A DNA stretch of 64,000 bases from Medicago truncatula (GCF_003473485.1 NC_053048.1:45954255-46018254), one strand, 5' to 3'; positions 16,049 to 28,014 are shown, numbered from the stretch's first letter. Notes: a model not told the origin generated them from the sequence alone. Translations and numbers: made by a program.

Positions 16049-19000
16049 ATGGCGGCGATGGCTGGTTTGTATAGAAGGCTTCTTCCTTCACCCCCTTCCG
16101 TTGATTTCGCTTCTTCTCATGGCAAACAACTCTTTTTTGAAGGCATTCAAAACGGAACTATGGAAGGTTTTTATAGATTGGTCTCTTATTTTCAAACTCA
16201 ATCCGAACCCGCTTTCTGTGGTCTCGCTAGTCTCTCCATGGTCCTCAATGCTCTTGCCATTGATCCTGGAAGGAAATGGAAAGGTATGTCTCCTTCCCCC
16301 CCACCCGATAAAAATTGATGTATTTGGTTCAAATATTTAGGAACAGAGCGAGTACAGAGTACTATCTTTTCTGCATTTATTCTTACTTAGAGTTTAATGG
16401 TCAATTTATATGCACTGTCTCCTAATATAAAAATTTAATATGGTATTAGAGTCTAACCTATTGTTGGGCCACCTGCAACATTATTCACACACTAAAATCT
16501 AAACTCAATAGTGCTAGGAGTTGGAGAGTGTATTGAGCTTGATTTGAATCCATAATTATTTTAGAATAAAGATGAGTAGATACACATACCGGACCGACAT
16601 GTCCTTGAGATACCTACTCAGGCCTTATCATATAAAGTCCATATTTCCATCACCGAGATATATGACAGGTCTGTAGGCCCATCACTGATACATATGACCC
16701 ATGACCTGAGTAGACCAAGTCATGTAAGCTGTATGCACAAACGCGCCATACTCGAATAGAGGGAACATAATATGATAAGCATTAGGAGTGAGTGTAGCAA
16801 CTAGCTTCCGAGTTAGATGGCCACAATCAGGTCCAAGACGAGGAAGGTCATTGGTACTCCAACTCTATATATATGGACCATAGGCATAACCTTAATTCAT
16901 TCACTTTTATCCCATAGATACGAAACTCTCCGACTCTGATTATGGCATATAATCGGCAAGGTATACCCTATAAATCTTAGCAAGAACACATATCAATCAT
17001 CAACTTCCAAAGGTGCTTAACCTTATTCAGGTCATAGTTCACAACATGTTCTGTTTCGATCTTATTTAAATTTATTAAATTCAATTATTTGATTTGGTAA
17101 AAATGATAAAATTGTAAATAAAAGAGTTTAAATGAAGGCTAAAATTTTAAAAACTCGGTATCCCCTTTGTATATGCGTATAGATTAAATCAAATGTATGC
17201 TTAAAAACTCTATATTTGTTTTGTTTATTTCCCTTATTCAACTTTGACTGTCGCATTTATAAAAAGGGCAGCCCGGTGCACTAAAGCTTCTGCATATGCA
17301 AGTTCCGGGAAGGGTTCCCACTATTATGGTGTATTGTACACAGTCTTACCCTGTTTGTCACATTTATAGTATAGTTTAGCAATTTAGTTTAGCATCTGAT
17401 GTGCAGCAAAAGTGCGTTTTTTATATGGGTCATGCTAACAAGTGCCCTAAGGGATCCATAATTGAAAATTTTGTCTCATAAATACAACTCAAGTTATTGT
17501 CAAAGTAATAATTACATCATTTTTCTATCCAAAATTTAATTTTTTTGGTTCCTTCAACAATGCTCTTCATGCACTTGTTAGCATTTTCCTTTTTATATTG
17601 CAGGCTTTTAAATTCTTATGGTTTGCAAATCTATAACTAAAGATTGAATCCACTTCTGTTTGACAATGTATTTGCCTTTTGGGCAATTCATCTGCAGGAC
17701 CTTGGAGATGGTTTGATGAATCCATGTTGGACTGTTGCGAACCTTTAGAAATGGTCAAATCCAGAGGTATCTCATTTGGGAAACTTGTATGCTTGGCTCA
17801 TTGTGCTGGAGCCAAAGTTGACGCCTTTCATGCAAGTCAGAGCAGCATTCATGATTTTCGTAAATATGTCCTCAAGTGTTCAACTTCGGACGACTGTCAT
17901 GTAATCTCATCATACCACAGAGCTGCTCTCAAACAAGTATGTATGTGATTTGGTTATGGAACTTACTTTGACTTAAATAGAAAATACAAAAGCTTTCTAG
18001 GTTTCATCATTCATTTTTAAACACCCTGCATGCGAATTAGTTCTTGTAAAACTTCTTTTTTGATTCTGCATTGTCCCATAAATTTAATTTGGTAAACTAT
18101 ATTGTTTCATATATTTGATTGTAGAAGAAATGCTGACGATGTTTACTTGATTATTCATGACAGACGGGAAATGGCCACTTTTCTCCTATTGGAGGCTATC
18201 ATGCTGGAAAGGACATGGCATTAATTTTGGATGTTGCACGTTTCAAGTATCCTCCCCATTGGGTTCCACTTACACTCCTTTGGGAAGGCATGAATTATAT
18301 TGATGAATCCACTGGACAATCTAGGGGGTAAACTTTCTTGTATAAACTTCATGCAATTTTCCACTGTCCGTTTGTTTTTTTGACAAATATTTTTTATTGT
18401 CCTTGTAATCTTGTAAATCCCATTGTTAGAAAGCTCTACTTTCTTTGTGAGACAAAACTGTTAGAATGTGTGGAAGGTTGAGATCAACAATTGCAAATCC
18501 TTTTTGCGCAAGAGTTGGTGCTAATGAATGTGGTGAATTATTTTTACACTAGATATTAGATATCCATTGATGGACTAGGGCAATTTAAGCAAACTTCACG
18601 ATTTTTCTATTCGTTACATGGTTTAAACTTTAAACACTGTCAGGTCATCTTTTTTTCAATTATATATATGATTTTGCTAATTACTTCTCCAGGTTCATGC
18701 TTATATCAAGGCCACATAGGGAACCTGGCATGCTTTATACTCTGGTATTTTTCCTTCCTTTATACAGCGAGTTTGAATTTAATACTTCATCATAAAGTAA
18801 ACAACATCAGTGTGGGTGTTACATTGTTTACATCATGCTTGCGTTCTTTATTGTTAATGATGGTATGGGTTGCATTATGCTTGTATCTTTTATAGTTTAT
18901 GTAGGTGTGGGTTGGATATATCATATCCTTCTTCTGATCTTGCAGAGTTGCAAACATGAGAGTTGGAATAGTATTGCAAAATTCCTAATGGATGATGTCC

Positions 19001-20746
19001 CTTTTCTATTAAAATCAGAGGATGTGAAAGACATTCATAAGGTTCTTTCAGTTATATTCACATCATTGCCATCTAATTTTGAAGAATTCATCAAATGGGT
19101 TGCAGAGATCAGGAGGCGAGAGGATGGTGATTCAAGTTTAAGCGCAGAAGAGAAAACAAGGCTCGCTGTCAAGGTTTAATATGTTTCATCTCAACTAGTC
19201 GTGGTTTATTCATTTTACTCTTCTTTCTCTCATCACATGTTTAACTTTTTTGGTTATGCAGGAAGAGGTATTGGGACAGGTGCAGGAAACGAGACTTTTC
19301 AAACACGTGTCCTCTTTTCTGTCAAGTTCTTGTGGAAGACAGAAACTAACTTCAGGTGATGGAGACACCTTACCTGCCATTGCCGCAAGTGTTTGTTGCC
19401 AAGGAGCAGAAATTTTAGATGGAAAACTTAGCTCATCGGCAGCATATTGCTGTCCAGAAACATGTACAAAATGTTGGAATGCTGAAGATGACAAATCAAT
19501 AACAATGGTTAGTGGAACTGTGGTAAATGGTAACACTGAGCAAGGGGTTGATGTGCTGATTCCTTCATCTTCTGGGAAATTGTGTTGCACTTGCTCTAGC
19601 AAAAAGAATATTAGGATGCATCCAGCTAGCACTGATGTTCTAACAGTGCTTATACTGTCCTTACCATCTACAACATGGGCTGGCATCACAGATAATCAGC
19701 TTTTGGCGGAAATTCATGACCTGGTTTCAACTGAAAATCTTTCTACTTTGCTTCAAGAAGAGGTAATTTTCTTTCATTTTTTTTGTTTAATTTTCTGTCT
19801 ACTCCTTTGCTTCTTGGGATTTCCCTTGGGACTACAATCTTATAATGCATATAGGTGGTAATAATTGTTCCCATTATTTAATCTTTGACACTCAACACTG
19901 CTTCAAAGCTTGTATACTATGTATCCACTATGCAGTGAAGTAGAAAATCCAAGAGTGTTCATTTTGACAGGGGTACTTACCAGATAGAGATACTCTCCAT
20001 TTCTCAAAGGAAATGAGAGCTCTATTACTCATAGTTTTGGATTGTTAAAGACGCGTATTTCTAAAATGGCGACATAATTAGAATTTTATACATCCCAAAA
20101 CCTTAGTAATTTGGAGAAATTGATGATCTCTACTCGTACTCGCTTATAAATCAAACAAAGTGTATTTTCTTTCTTTCTTTTTGCTAATATAACAGAGTAT
20201 TCCTTTGATGAATATATAGCGCTTCTTTAGGTCGGAATGTTCATTTGAGTCAAGTTTGGGATACTTTCTGAAATAGTCAAAATCACAATAGCATTAATTA
20301 TGCTAAAAATTTGAATTGCAAAAGATAAAAATATACAAAATAAATATTCATGAAGTATCATGAAATCCTAATCAAATAAGAAATCCCATACATAGTATTT
20401 TCTTAAAAAACATATTTTTCTAAAATTTCTAAAAACAACACAATTATGCCAAAATAATATATTTTAGATAATACAGATTTTAGAGGGTATTCGATTCTAG
20501 AAATGTTTGTAACATGACTACTGCAAATTCAACACCTGAATTTTGTGCCTCATATTGGCCTGTGCGAGTTTTAGCACATTATTACAAACTGCTCGACAAA
20601 ATTCCCATGAATGATGGCAGCAGCAGCACTCTGATTTATGCTAGAAATTTGCATTTCAGGTTCTGCACTTGAGACGTCAACTACATATTCTGAAGAGATG
20701 TCAAGAGGGTAAAGTAGATGAGGATCTCGGTGCTCCTTCCTCTTAG
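16049..20746 (+). CDS. PCS: Phytochelatin synthase, first copy of tandem pair
   Basis: Gamma-glutamylcysteine dipeptidyl transpeptidase that makes phytochelatins from glutathione when cadmium, zinc or arsenic is present; a cytosolic detoxification enzyme. Seven exons: 16049-16283, 17698-17936, 18164-18327, 18693-18744, 18946-19173, 19262-19762 and 20660-20746, totalling 1506 bp, or 501 aa, a normal plant PCS length. The N-terminal papain-like domain carries the full triad: Cys57 in [10 protein letters not shown], His163 in [13 protein letters not shown] and Asp181 in [15 protein letters not shown]. The C-terminal half has the expected Cys pairs ([25 protein letters not shown]), thought to help metal sensing. 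The start was chosen at ATG 16049 ([10 protein letters not shown]), which matches the family N-terminus. Intron 1 holds an LTR-like stretch and an Au SINE. The next gene at 23108 is its paralogue in the same direction. Confidence 0.96.
16565..17045. mobile_element. Possible LTR-retrotransposon fragment in PCS intron 1
   Basis: This intronic stretch has a base composition unlike its surroundings: less AT-rich, with runs such as ACCGGACCGACATGTCC, AGGTCCAAGACGAGGAAGG and a TATA-like CTCTATATATATGG. That layout resembles the promoter part of a plant LTR. No paired LTR, primer-binding site or target duplication was found, so this is a guess from appearance. Confidence 0.35.
17261..17358 (-). mobile_element. 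5'-truncated Au SINE in PCS intron 1
   Basis: The plus strand reads AAAAAGGGCAGCCCGGTGCA, CTAAAGCTTCTGCATATGCA, GTTCCGGGAAGGGTTCCCAC and TATTGTACACAGTCTTACCC. This is the reverse complement of the 3' half of the Au SINE (compare 47760-47855). The tRNA-like head is missing. It is in antisense orientation to the gene. Confidence 0.8.
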
Positions 20747-21940
20747 CAACTCTCACATATTTATCATGTTTAGATTCACGTCCACGAGATTCCACTGCAC
20801 AGCTTATAGTCACCAAAATTCTGCTTCTGCTTCAACTCACACTGTCGTTGTGGAAACACAAGTTTGTAAACACATGCTTAATCATCCATATCGAGGCTGA
20901 GTTTGTGATGTAAGCCAGGGTATTGGCATTATAAATTTATGTTACAGAACCTGAAATACATTCGATTTGATTTGTTTTATCACACATCGATGATTACCTA
21001 TGTTGTGGGAATGAGGTTAATTTTTTCACACATGTTTCATAACAAATCTGTTTGGTACATAAATGATTGTCACCCATATTCACCAGTCCTTTGCAGGCAA
21101 ATGGTCATGTTGAAGTAAGCAACTATTGTGAGTTTCTTTCTTCTTTTGCATAACATTATATCGACTAATGATTTATATGATCACTTCAATTTTTTATTTT
21201 ATTTTATACATGAATATTCCACCATAGCACCACAACTAACCCTCATTGACAAAAACAGTGTCTATAATAATCTTTAATATAAACTACAAATAATAATTCA
21301 TCCATCTCATATTAAGTGTTATCATTTGCAATGTTTACTTGTCTCAAATAATTGTCTTTTTATATACCAAAGAAAAATCAGTTTTATTTCATTAACATAC
21401 CCTTATTTGTTCATATCGCATAACATACTATAATCAATAAATGTGTTTTAGTAAATGAAATTCTTTATTATTGAAATTTAAATAACTAATTATCTTCTTA
21501 ATTAAGAACCATAAACAACTCAATTGAGACACTTATAATTATACAAAAGAAATATAATATTAGTTTTGATAGATTAAACATAGCTTAGGAACGGTGACCG
21601 TAATTTTCCCTGATATATTTTAGATGTCATTGTGATGAATCGACAATACGATGTAAATTGGTTAGATTAAAAATGAAGTTTGGTCCAACATTATTTTTTT
21701 TTTAAGAAAGTTTGGTCCAACATTTTATTTTATTTTGGTCAGAATCTGGTCCAACATTATTAACGTCTCATATATATATATTTTAAGGAAGCAATTATTT
21801 TGGTTATGAATATGAGACGTGATTATATTCTACGAATGTATCAAAATTGAAAATACATCTCGAGTGTCTTTTTTGTTTGTAATTTTTTGACTAATTTTAA
21901 TTAACAAAAATACATTTGATGATCAAAATGACAACTAATA
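20747..21940. other. 3' flank of first PCS gene, no gene seen
   Basis: Holds the 3' UTR of the first PCS gene, then AT-rich DNA. Nothing codes convincingly. ATTCATCCATCTCATATTAAGTG at about 21297 resembles one end of a Stowaway-like MITE, but no partner end was found. GGTCCAACATT recurs three times between 21670 and 21760. Confidence 0.5.
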
Positions 21941-21956
21941 AAAGATATAGTCATGT

Positions 21957-22091
21957 ATCCCTGTGAGCTTAGTTCAGTTGGTAGGGATATTGCATATTAT
22001 ATGCAAGGGCCGGGATTCGAACCCCAAATACTCTATTTCTCCACAATTAAATTGTATGAGCTCTAGCCACTAGGCTACTTGACAAAAAAAG
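21957..22091 (+). mobile_element. tRNA-derived SINE with 16-bp target duplication
   Basis: The head reads GTGAGCTTAGTTCAGTTGGT (A box), then TATTGCATATTATATGCAAG and GGATTCGAACCCC (B box), a middle part CTCTAGCCACTAGGCTACTT and an A-rich end. It is flanked by near-perfect direct repeats, AAAGATATAGTCATGT at 21941-21956 and AAAGATAGAGTCATGT at 22092-22107 (one mismatch), the expected mark of retroposition. Shorter remnants of the family are at 14440, 15305 and 30453. Confidence 0.88.
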
Positions 22092-22116
22092 AAAGATAGA
22101 GTCATGTTAACAACTA

Positions 22117-22267
22117 CTCCCTCCGTTTCTAAATATAAACAAAATTGACTTTTTAGGTTCATTCATAATTTAATGATGTATGTGGTTCATAATATGGACC
22201 ACATAGATCATTAAATGATGAATGAACATAAAAAGTGAATTTTGCTTATATTTAAAAACAGATGGAG
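22117..22267. mobile_element. Stowaway-like MITE
   Basis: A 151-bp element with inverted ends: CTCCCTCCGTTTCTAAATAT at the left and ATATTTAAAAACAGATGGAG at the right, flanked by TA on both sides (22115-22116 and 22268-22269). The centre is also palindromic (TTCATTCAT...ATGAATGAA). The TA target and CTCCCTCCGT end are classic Stowaway/Tc1-mariner features. Confidence 0.9.
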
Positions 22268-22452
22268 TAAATAAAACAATAGTCAACTTTTAAAGTTTCA
22301 ATGTAACCAATACATAATTTTTTAAGATAAAATTTCCTCATTAGACTTGAACATTTGTTAGCATATTCCAAAAATATATATTTGTTTTTTCTTTTTGAAT
22401 AAACTAAAATAAAATAACTTATCTAAATGGACACCACTAGACATATTTAAAA

Positions 22453-22925
22453 GGGTTAAATATGTTTTGGTCCCTATAAATATGTCAATTTTTCGTTTTA
22501 GTCCCTCTAAAATTTTTCTTCAACTTTTAGTCTCTATAAAGTTTTCAATCTTCACTTTTGGTCTCTCTTTTAAAGTAAACTCATATGTAGAATTCATATT
22601 ATTTAATAAAAATTTTCAGAAAAATTCAAAATATTATAAGAATGACTCCAAAAAAAATTAAGATTTTTTTAACAAAACATGAATTTAATATGAATTTTTA
22701 TATTGTTTATGGTTAAAAATTCATATTTAATTTTGTTTTGTTAAAAAAATCTAATTTTTTTTAGGAATTGTTTTTAGAATATTTGGCACATTTCTGCACA
22801 ATTTCATTAAAAAATACAAAAATTAAATTTAAAATAGGGACCAAAAGTATTGATTGAAGGAAAATTTTAGAGGGACTAAAAGGAAAAGTTGACATATTTA
22901 TAGGAAACAAAAACATATTTAACCC
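22453..22925. mobile_element. Mutator-like MITE upstream of second PCS gene
   Basis: A 473-bp element with inverted ends GGGTTAAATATGTTTTGGTC and ACAAAAACATATTTAACCC, plus further internal inverted blocks (GTCCCTCTAAAATTTT / AAAATTTTAGAGGGAC). It is flanked by a perfect 9-bp target duplication, TATTTAAAA, at 22444-22452 and 22926-22934. Nine-base duplications point to a Mutator-type transposase. No coding capacity. It ends 182 bp before the PCS start codon and about 110 bp before the TATA. Confidence 0.92.
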
Positions 22926-23033
22926 TATTTAAAAACCCTTTGACTTTGAGATATTTAAAAAAACATTTTGAATTTTAAATAAACTAGAACCTCAAGAATC
23001 TCGCCAGAAAATCAGGCTTCAGATCCAAGCAAA

Positions 23034-23043
23034 GTATATAAAT
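23034..23043 (+). promoter_or_regulatory. Putative TATA box of second PCS gene
   Basis: AAAGTATATAAATTAC lies about 70 bp upstream of the ATG at 23108, giving a predicted 5' UTR of about 40 nt. Context and distance are good. Confidence 0.6.
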
Positions 23044-23107
23044 TACTAAAGTTGACCAAAAGCTGACCGAACGAAAATCACGAATTGAGAAACAGAAGAG
23101 TTTATGC

Positions 23108-26100
23108 ATGGCAATGGCAAGCGCAGGTCTATACCGGAGAACCCTTCCTCCGCCTTCAATCGAGTTTGCTTCGCCGGAAGGCAAGAAAATCTTCACAGAA
23201 GCTCTTCATAATGGAACAATGAATGGTTTCTTCAAATTGATTTCTTATTATCAGACTCAATCTGATCCTGCTTTCTGTGGCTTAGCCACTCTTTCTGTTG
23301 TTCTTAATGCTCTTGCTATTGACCCTGGTAGAAAATGGAAAGGTACTCTCTCTCTCTCTCTTTCTTATTTATTTTATTTCTTCAACTATGAAAGATATTT
23401 GAATTTTCTAGATTGATTGATTAGTTTACTATATTGATATGGGAAAAATAAAGAAATTAAAAGTAAGGACTTGGTTGGCAGGTCCTTGGAGATGGTTTGA
23501 TGATTCAATGCTGGATTGCTGTGAGCCTTTGGACAAGATTCAATCGCAAGGCATTACGTTTGGAAAAGTTGCGTGCTTGGCTAGATGTAACGGAGCTAAA
23601 GTTGAGCCCTTTCGATCTGATCAGAGTAACATTGATGATTTCCGCAACCGTCTAATTTCTTGTTCTTCTTCTGAGGATTGTCATGTTATTGTGTCTTACC
23701 TCAGGACTCCACTCAATCAGGTGTGGTAATGGACTCATTCCCCTTATGCTAGTTAGTGTTGAGTTCTCAGTTAAGGTCTTCTTTGAATTAGCTTATAGCT
23801 TATGAGTGCTTATATGTTTAAGTAGAAGTTAAATAAGAGAATTTCTAAATGTACTGAATTGCAGTTACTTATAATTGTAATGAATCGCAGATACTTATTT
23901 CAACTTATACGAGAAGTTATTGTTTGAAAAACTCATGGTTATTATAAGAATCTTGATGTATTTTTCCCCTTAAGTTTTTCGTGAGGACTATATCCAAATT
24001 GGCTCAAAGTCTATGTCAAATCTTTTTTCGATTTGAACAAGAGTTTAGGAATTCATTGTTTAAGATCTTTTATACACAGACACAGTTTATAGAAATGGTG
24101 GGAATTTGTCATGTTGTTGTTGGGTAACAGACTGGAATTGGGCATTTTTCACCGCTTGGAGGATATCATGCTGAAAGGGATATGGCCCTTATATTGGATG
24201 TTGCTCGATTCAAGTATCCTCCTCATTGGGTTCCCGTTACCTTTCTTTGGAATGCCATGAATACCATTGATCAATCCACTGGACAACACAGGGGGTAAGT
24301 TCTTGTTCATTGTTAATTTAAGCATATGGTTAGTAGTGTCTCCTACATTTTCGTCAATACAATGTGACCTTCACTGATGTTTCTATCCAATTGTTGTGTG
24401 ATTCCTTTCACTAAAACTAAACATTGCTATACCTTTTGTTAGTATAGAAAAATGGGTAGTATTTTACTATTTATAAGATTTTCATCTTATGTGATGTTCC
24501 TTCTTTTGGTTCAAGTTTATATACTTTTCAAAATGGCAATATTTCGTGGCGTGCATATAATGCTACATCGAACTAAATTATTATTTATGCCCTAGTGTAT
24601 TCACATTAAACAGAAAATACCAGAAAAACAGAACTTTTGCAGATGGTTGTTCTTCAAAACTGTAAAGAACTGATTTGCTGGTGAATTAGTTCTTTTTATC
24701 TATAAACTATAAATGTACATCTTCTGAGCCATTTTGGAGTATTTTTCTCTTGGAGGCGAGGGGCAATAAGTTTCAGTACTTGTAGAACTGAACTTGTGAA
24801 GGAAGTGAAATACTTTACATCTTGTTTGGCCTCCATAATTGTTTGATTGGTTGTTATCTGCTGGTGTAATTTGGCTTAGCTTTATTCGGTATTTAGAAAT
24901 TATACTATTTGAGTGTATCAGTATCATTAAAGTCTGCTAATTGCTGGGATTTGAAGGTTGCAATTTAATAAAATCTTGAGTTTTTAAATCTGTGCAACTA
25001 ATCTTGTTGCCCTGCATTTATATTTGGACATTGGTATTTCAGGTACATGATTATTTCAAAGCTTAACAGGGCACCATCAATACTTTATACTGTGGTAATG
25101 TAGTGCTGTTTGGTTCTTTGTAAAACCATTGGAGATCATATATAAATTATCTAATTTCATAAATTTAAGTTAACCACAGCAGGAACTTCTATGTGATGGT
25201 TGAGACTATATACTAAGTTTACGACAACTATATTTTGATTGTTTTGCTGCTTCATGCTTCAAGGAAATCATTTGTCTTGGTAGATTACAATACTTTAACT
25301 AAGACTATCTGCAGAGTTGTAGACATGAAGGTTGGAGCAGTGTTGCCAAATTTCTAACTGAAGACGTTCCTCTTCTGCTAAAATCAGAGGATCTAAAAGA
25401 CATTCAGGAAGTACTATCTGTTGTATTTAAATCTCCTCCTAGTGAATTGCGAGAGTTTATCACATGGGTGGCTGAGGTTCGCAGGCAAGAAGACGGGAAT
25501 CTCACATTGAGTGAGGAGGAGAAAGGAAGGCTAGCAATCAAGGTTTTGAAACTACTTACTTTTCCATTTAAGGGGAAAATGATTTTGTTCTTGAATTTGA
25601 TAAACATGTCATTTGCATAATCAGAGACTTGTTGAAGAGAATCAAATAAACAAACAATTGTAACATTTGAGAGCTTCAAAATTTCAGGCAGACGTACTGG
25701 AACAAATTCGGTCAACTGCACTCTTCAAACATGTGATCAGGTGGTTGGATTCAGAAAGGTCATGTTGTGATACCATCGCAAATGTTGGTGACGAAGATAT
25801 GTTGTCCGCGCTTGGAGCACGTGTTTGCTGCCAAGGGGCAGATATGTTGACTGGTTGTCGTTCTTCGAGTGGAAACTGCTGTAGTCAAATAGATGTAAAG
25901 CATCTGAATGTTGGTAGTGAAAATCCGGTAACATTGATTTCCGGAACTGTTACGACTGGAGGTAGTAGTGAACAAGGAGTTGATGTGTTGGTCCCTTTGT
26001 GTCAAAGGAAGCCAAGTAGCTTGTGTCTCTGTAATGAAGGTCAATGCATTGGAATGCACCCATCTACTGCAGATGTCTTAACAGTGCTTCTGTTCTCCTT

Positions 26101-27289
26101 GCCCTTGCATACATGGTCAGGCATCAAAGAAGAAAAGTTGCGTGTGGAAGTTGCGAGCCTAATAACAACCGAAGATCTCCTTCCCTTACTGGCGGAAGAG
26201 GTACTGTCCATTTCTTTAGAACCAGTTTTCCAGTCTTTTTAAATCTAAAATTTGAAATACTACTAAATATTCTCGTGATAAATATATGGATTATGGACAA
26301 CAAATAAACAATATGGGATAAGGCTGGAGGCTGATTTAAATGCCAATACGCTGTCAAGTTTATTTGGGAACAAAATTCAAGGGTTAAAAGTAGGAGTATA
26401 GCTTACACTTAATTATTATCTGCATGCCTACATCACTTAATAGGAAACCAAATATCTCTATTTGCTTTACTAATCTTGTCCCTAATTATAAGTACCCTTT
26501 GAAAAAGAGTCATGTCCCTAAATATAAGCCCCTATACAAATTACTAGGTGCATTTCTTTTCCAAACATAACCCTAATTAATACTACTAACTTGTCTTGGA
26601 ATATAAAAAGTCAAATTAAATAGGTTTAAATGTGTCATTGGTCCCTGCACTTTCATCAGATTTTGGCATTGGTCTCTGCACTTTTTTTTGTTTGGCATTG
26701 GTCCCTGCACTTTGTAAAAATATTGGTATTGGTCCCTCTGTTAACTTTCTGTTAAAAAAAAACAAACACAAAACCAACGGAGTGCCACGTGGCCCAATCA
26801 TTTTTTTAACAGAAAGTTAATAGAGGGACCAATACCAATATTTTTACAAAGTGCAGGGACCAATTCCAAACAAAAAAAAAGTGTAGGGACCAATGCCAAA
26901 ATCTGATGAAAGTGCTAGGACTAAAGGCATATTTAAATCAATTAAATACACATATAAACAAAGGGCAATTTAGTAATATTCACACAAAATGGACACATTA
27001 ACCACATTACCAACTTTTCATATATGTGAAATTGGTCAAAGGAGCTTATAATAAGAGACGGAGGGAGTGCTTGTAGCCCTTGAAGTCCCATCCAAGGAGT
27101 TAATACCATTTGGTTGAAATTCTTCAATTCTCAGAATAAACTTATGGCACAATTGAAGGGATATTTAATTCAATGTAAACATATCATATGTTGGTGATAC
27201 TTACCAACCCGTTATTTGTGATCCAGGTTTTGTTCTTGCGAGATCAACTTCACTTTCTCATGACTGATAATGGTGCTCGTTCTGACTGA
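23108..27289 (+). CDS. PCS: Phytochelatin synthase, second copy of tandem pair
   Basis: Paralogue of the gene at 16049, with the same role in making phytochelatins from glutathione. Exons: 23108-23342, 23482-23720, 24131-24294, 25043-25094, 25315-25542, 25688-26200 and 27227-27289, giving 1494 bp, or 497 aa. Exons 1-5 have exactly the lengths of the first copy (235, 239, 164, 52, 228); exons 6 and 7 differ (513 versus 501, 63 versus 87). The triad is complete: Cys57 ([10 protein letters not shown]), His163 ([13 protein letters not shown]) and Asp181 ([15 protein letters not shown]). C-terminal Cys groups differ in detail: [20 protein letters not shown] and LCLCNEGQC. An out-of-frame ATG sits 4 bp upstream (23104) and overlaps the start. 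Intron 6 carries nested MITEs. Both copies look functional. Confidence 0.96.
26470..27067. mobile_element. Degenerate Stowaway-like element interrupted by another MITE
   Basis: Left end TCTTGTCCCTAATTATAAGT then ACCCTTTG; right end, reverse-complemented, CTCCCTCCGTCTCTTATTAT then AAGCTCCTTTG. The two match as diverged inverted ends. The Mutator-like MITE at 26623-26939 lies between them. Without that insertion the element would be about 270 bp, normal for this class. The left end is worn, so the exact border and its TA are uncertain. Confidence 0.6.
26623..26939. mobile_element. Mutator-like foldback MITE in PCS intron 6
   Basis: A 317-bp element that is almost entirely one inverted repeat. 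The left arm has GGTTTAAATGTGTCATTGGT and TGCACTTTCATCAGATTTTG; the right arm mirrors it (CAAAATCTGATGAAAGTGCT, ATATTTAAATC). The centre includes GTGCCACGTGGCCCAATC. A perfect 9-bp target duplication, AATTAAATA, flanks it at 26614-26622 and 26940-26948. The transcript would fold into a long hairpin. A relative enters the window's right edge at 63554. Confidence 0.92.
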
Positions 27290-27843
27290 TGATACTCTTA
27301 GTTTTCGCTTTTCGCTATGGTAACAGTTTCCTACAATAAAATTACATTTGATTCTGTTTTAGCATTGCTTAAGTATTGAACTTGGGTTCAATACAGCATG
27401 CCCATGTTTTAGTGATCATGTTGAACACGTCATAAACCAACTATAGTTTTATCTTTGTAAGGAATTTAAATTGTATAAAGTAATTCGATGCACATGAAAA
27501 GAATAGTATGTGGATTGTAATACACACTGTTGGAAGATGAATATTGATACTAGGGGTATCCTGTTCATCTCCAATGTTACTCATTTGGAAAATAAAATAT
27601 GAGAGATCAATATCATAACTTGATTTCCTTATCTTAGTCATTTTGCTTTTGTCCAATACCATATTCTTACCTATTGAAATGACTCGGATGAATTTGACTA
27701 ATTTCCTTTCTTTTCGTCACCTGATAGGTTGCAAGCTATCTTTAACAATGTATCTACCGAATTGTTATGATATTTACTTTCAATGGATATTTTAGTTTTA
27801 TGATTGTAACCTTTTTCATATCATGAAGTATAGAATTCTCTGG

Positions 27844-28014
27844 AGGGCCGGTTCAATAATTTTCAATAGTAAGTGGGGCTTAAAGAAAGTTTTAATATAT
27901 GTGGTCTTTTTTGTCTGTATATGAGGCATTTTTGTTTATAAAATATAATGAAAAATATTTTTTGTTGGTAGGCCTAAAGCGAGGGCTTTAGTAGCCTTAC
28001 CCTTGGTCCGGCCG
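27844..28014. mobile_element. Short MITE-like element with GGCCGG ends
   Basis: Begins AGGGCCGGTTCAATAATTTT and ends CCTTACCCTTGGTCCGGCC, so the terminal GGCCGG/CCGGCC blocks are inverted. Inside is TAGGCCTAAAGCGAGGGC. This style recalls common hAT-like plant MITEs. Only CTGG is shared by the flanks, so the target duplication is not convincing. Confidence 0.5.

Noticed and set aside
19210-19689. A 159-codon open frame on the minus strand
   Set aside because: Lies exactly antisense to PCS exon 6, has no family resemblance, and the plus strand reads as a conserved protein with correct splice sites.
21957-22091. A working tRNA gene
   Set aside because: A and B boxes are present but the molecule cannot fold into a full cloverleaf, and the 16-bp flanking duplication and A-rich end mark a SINE.
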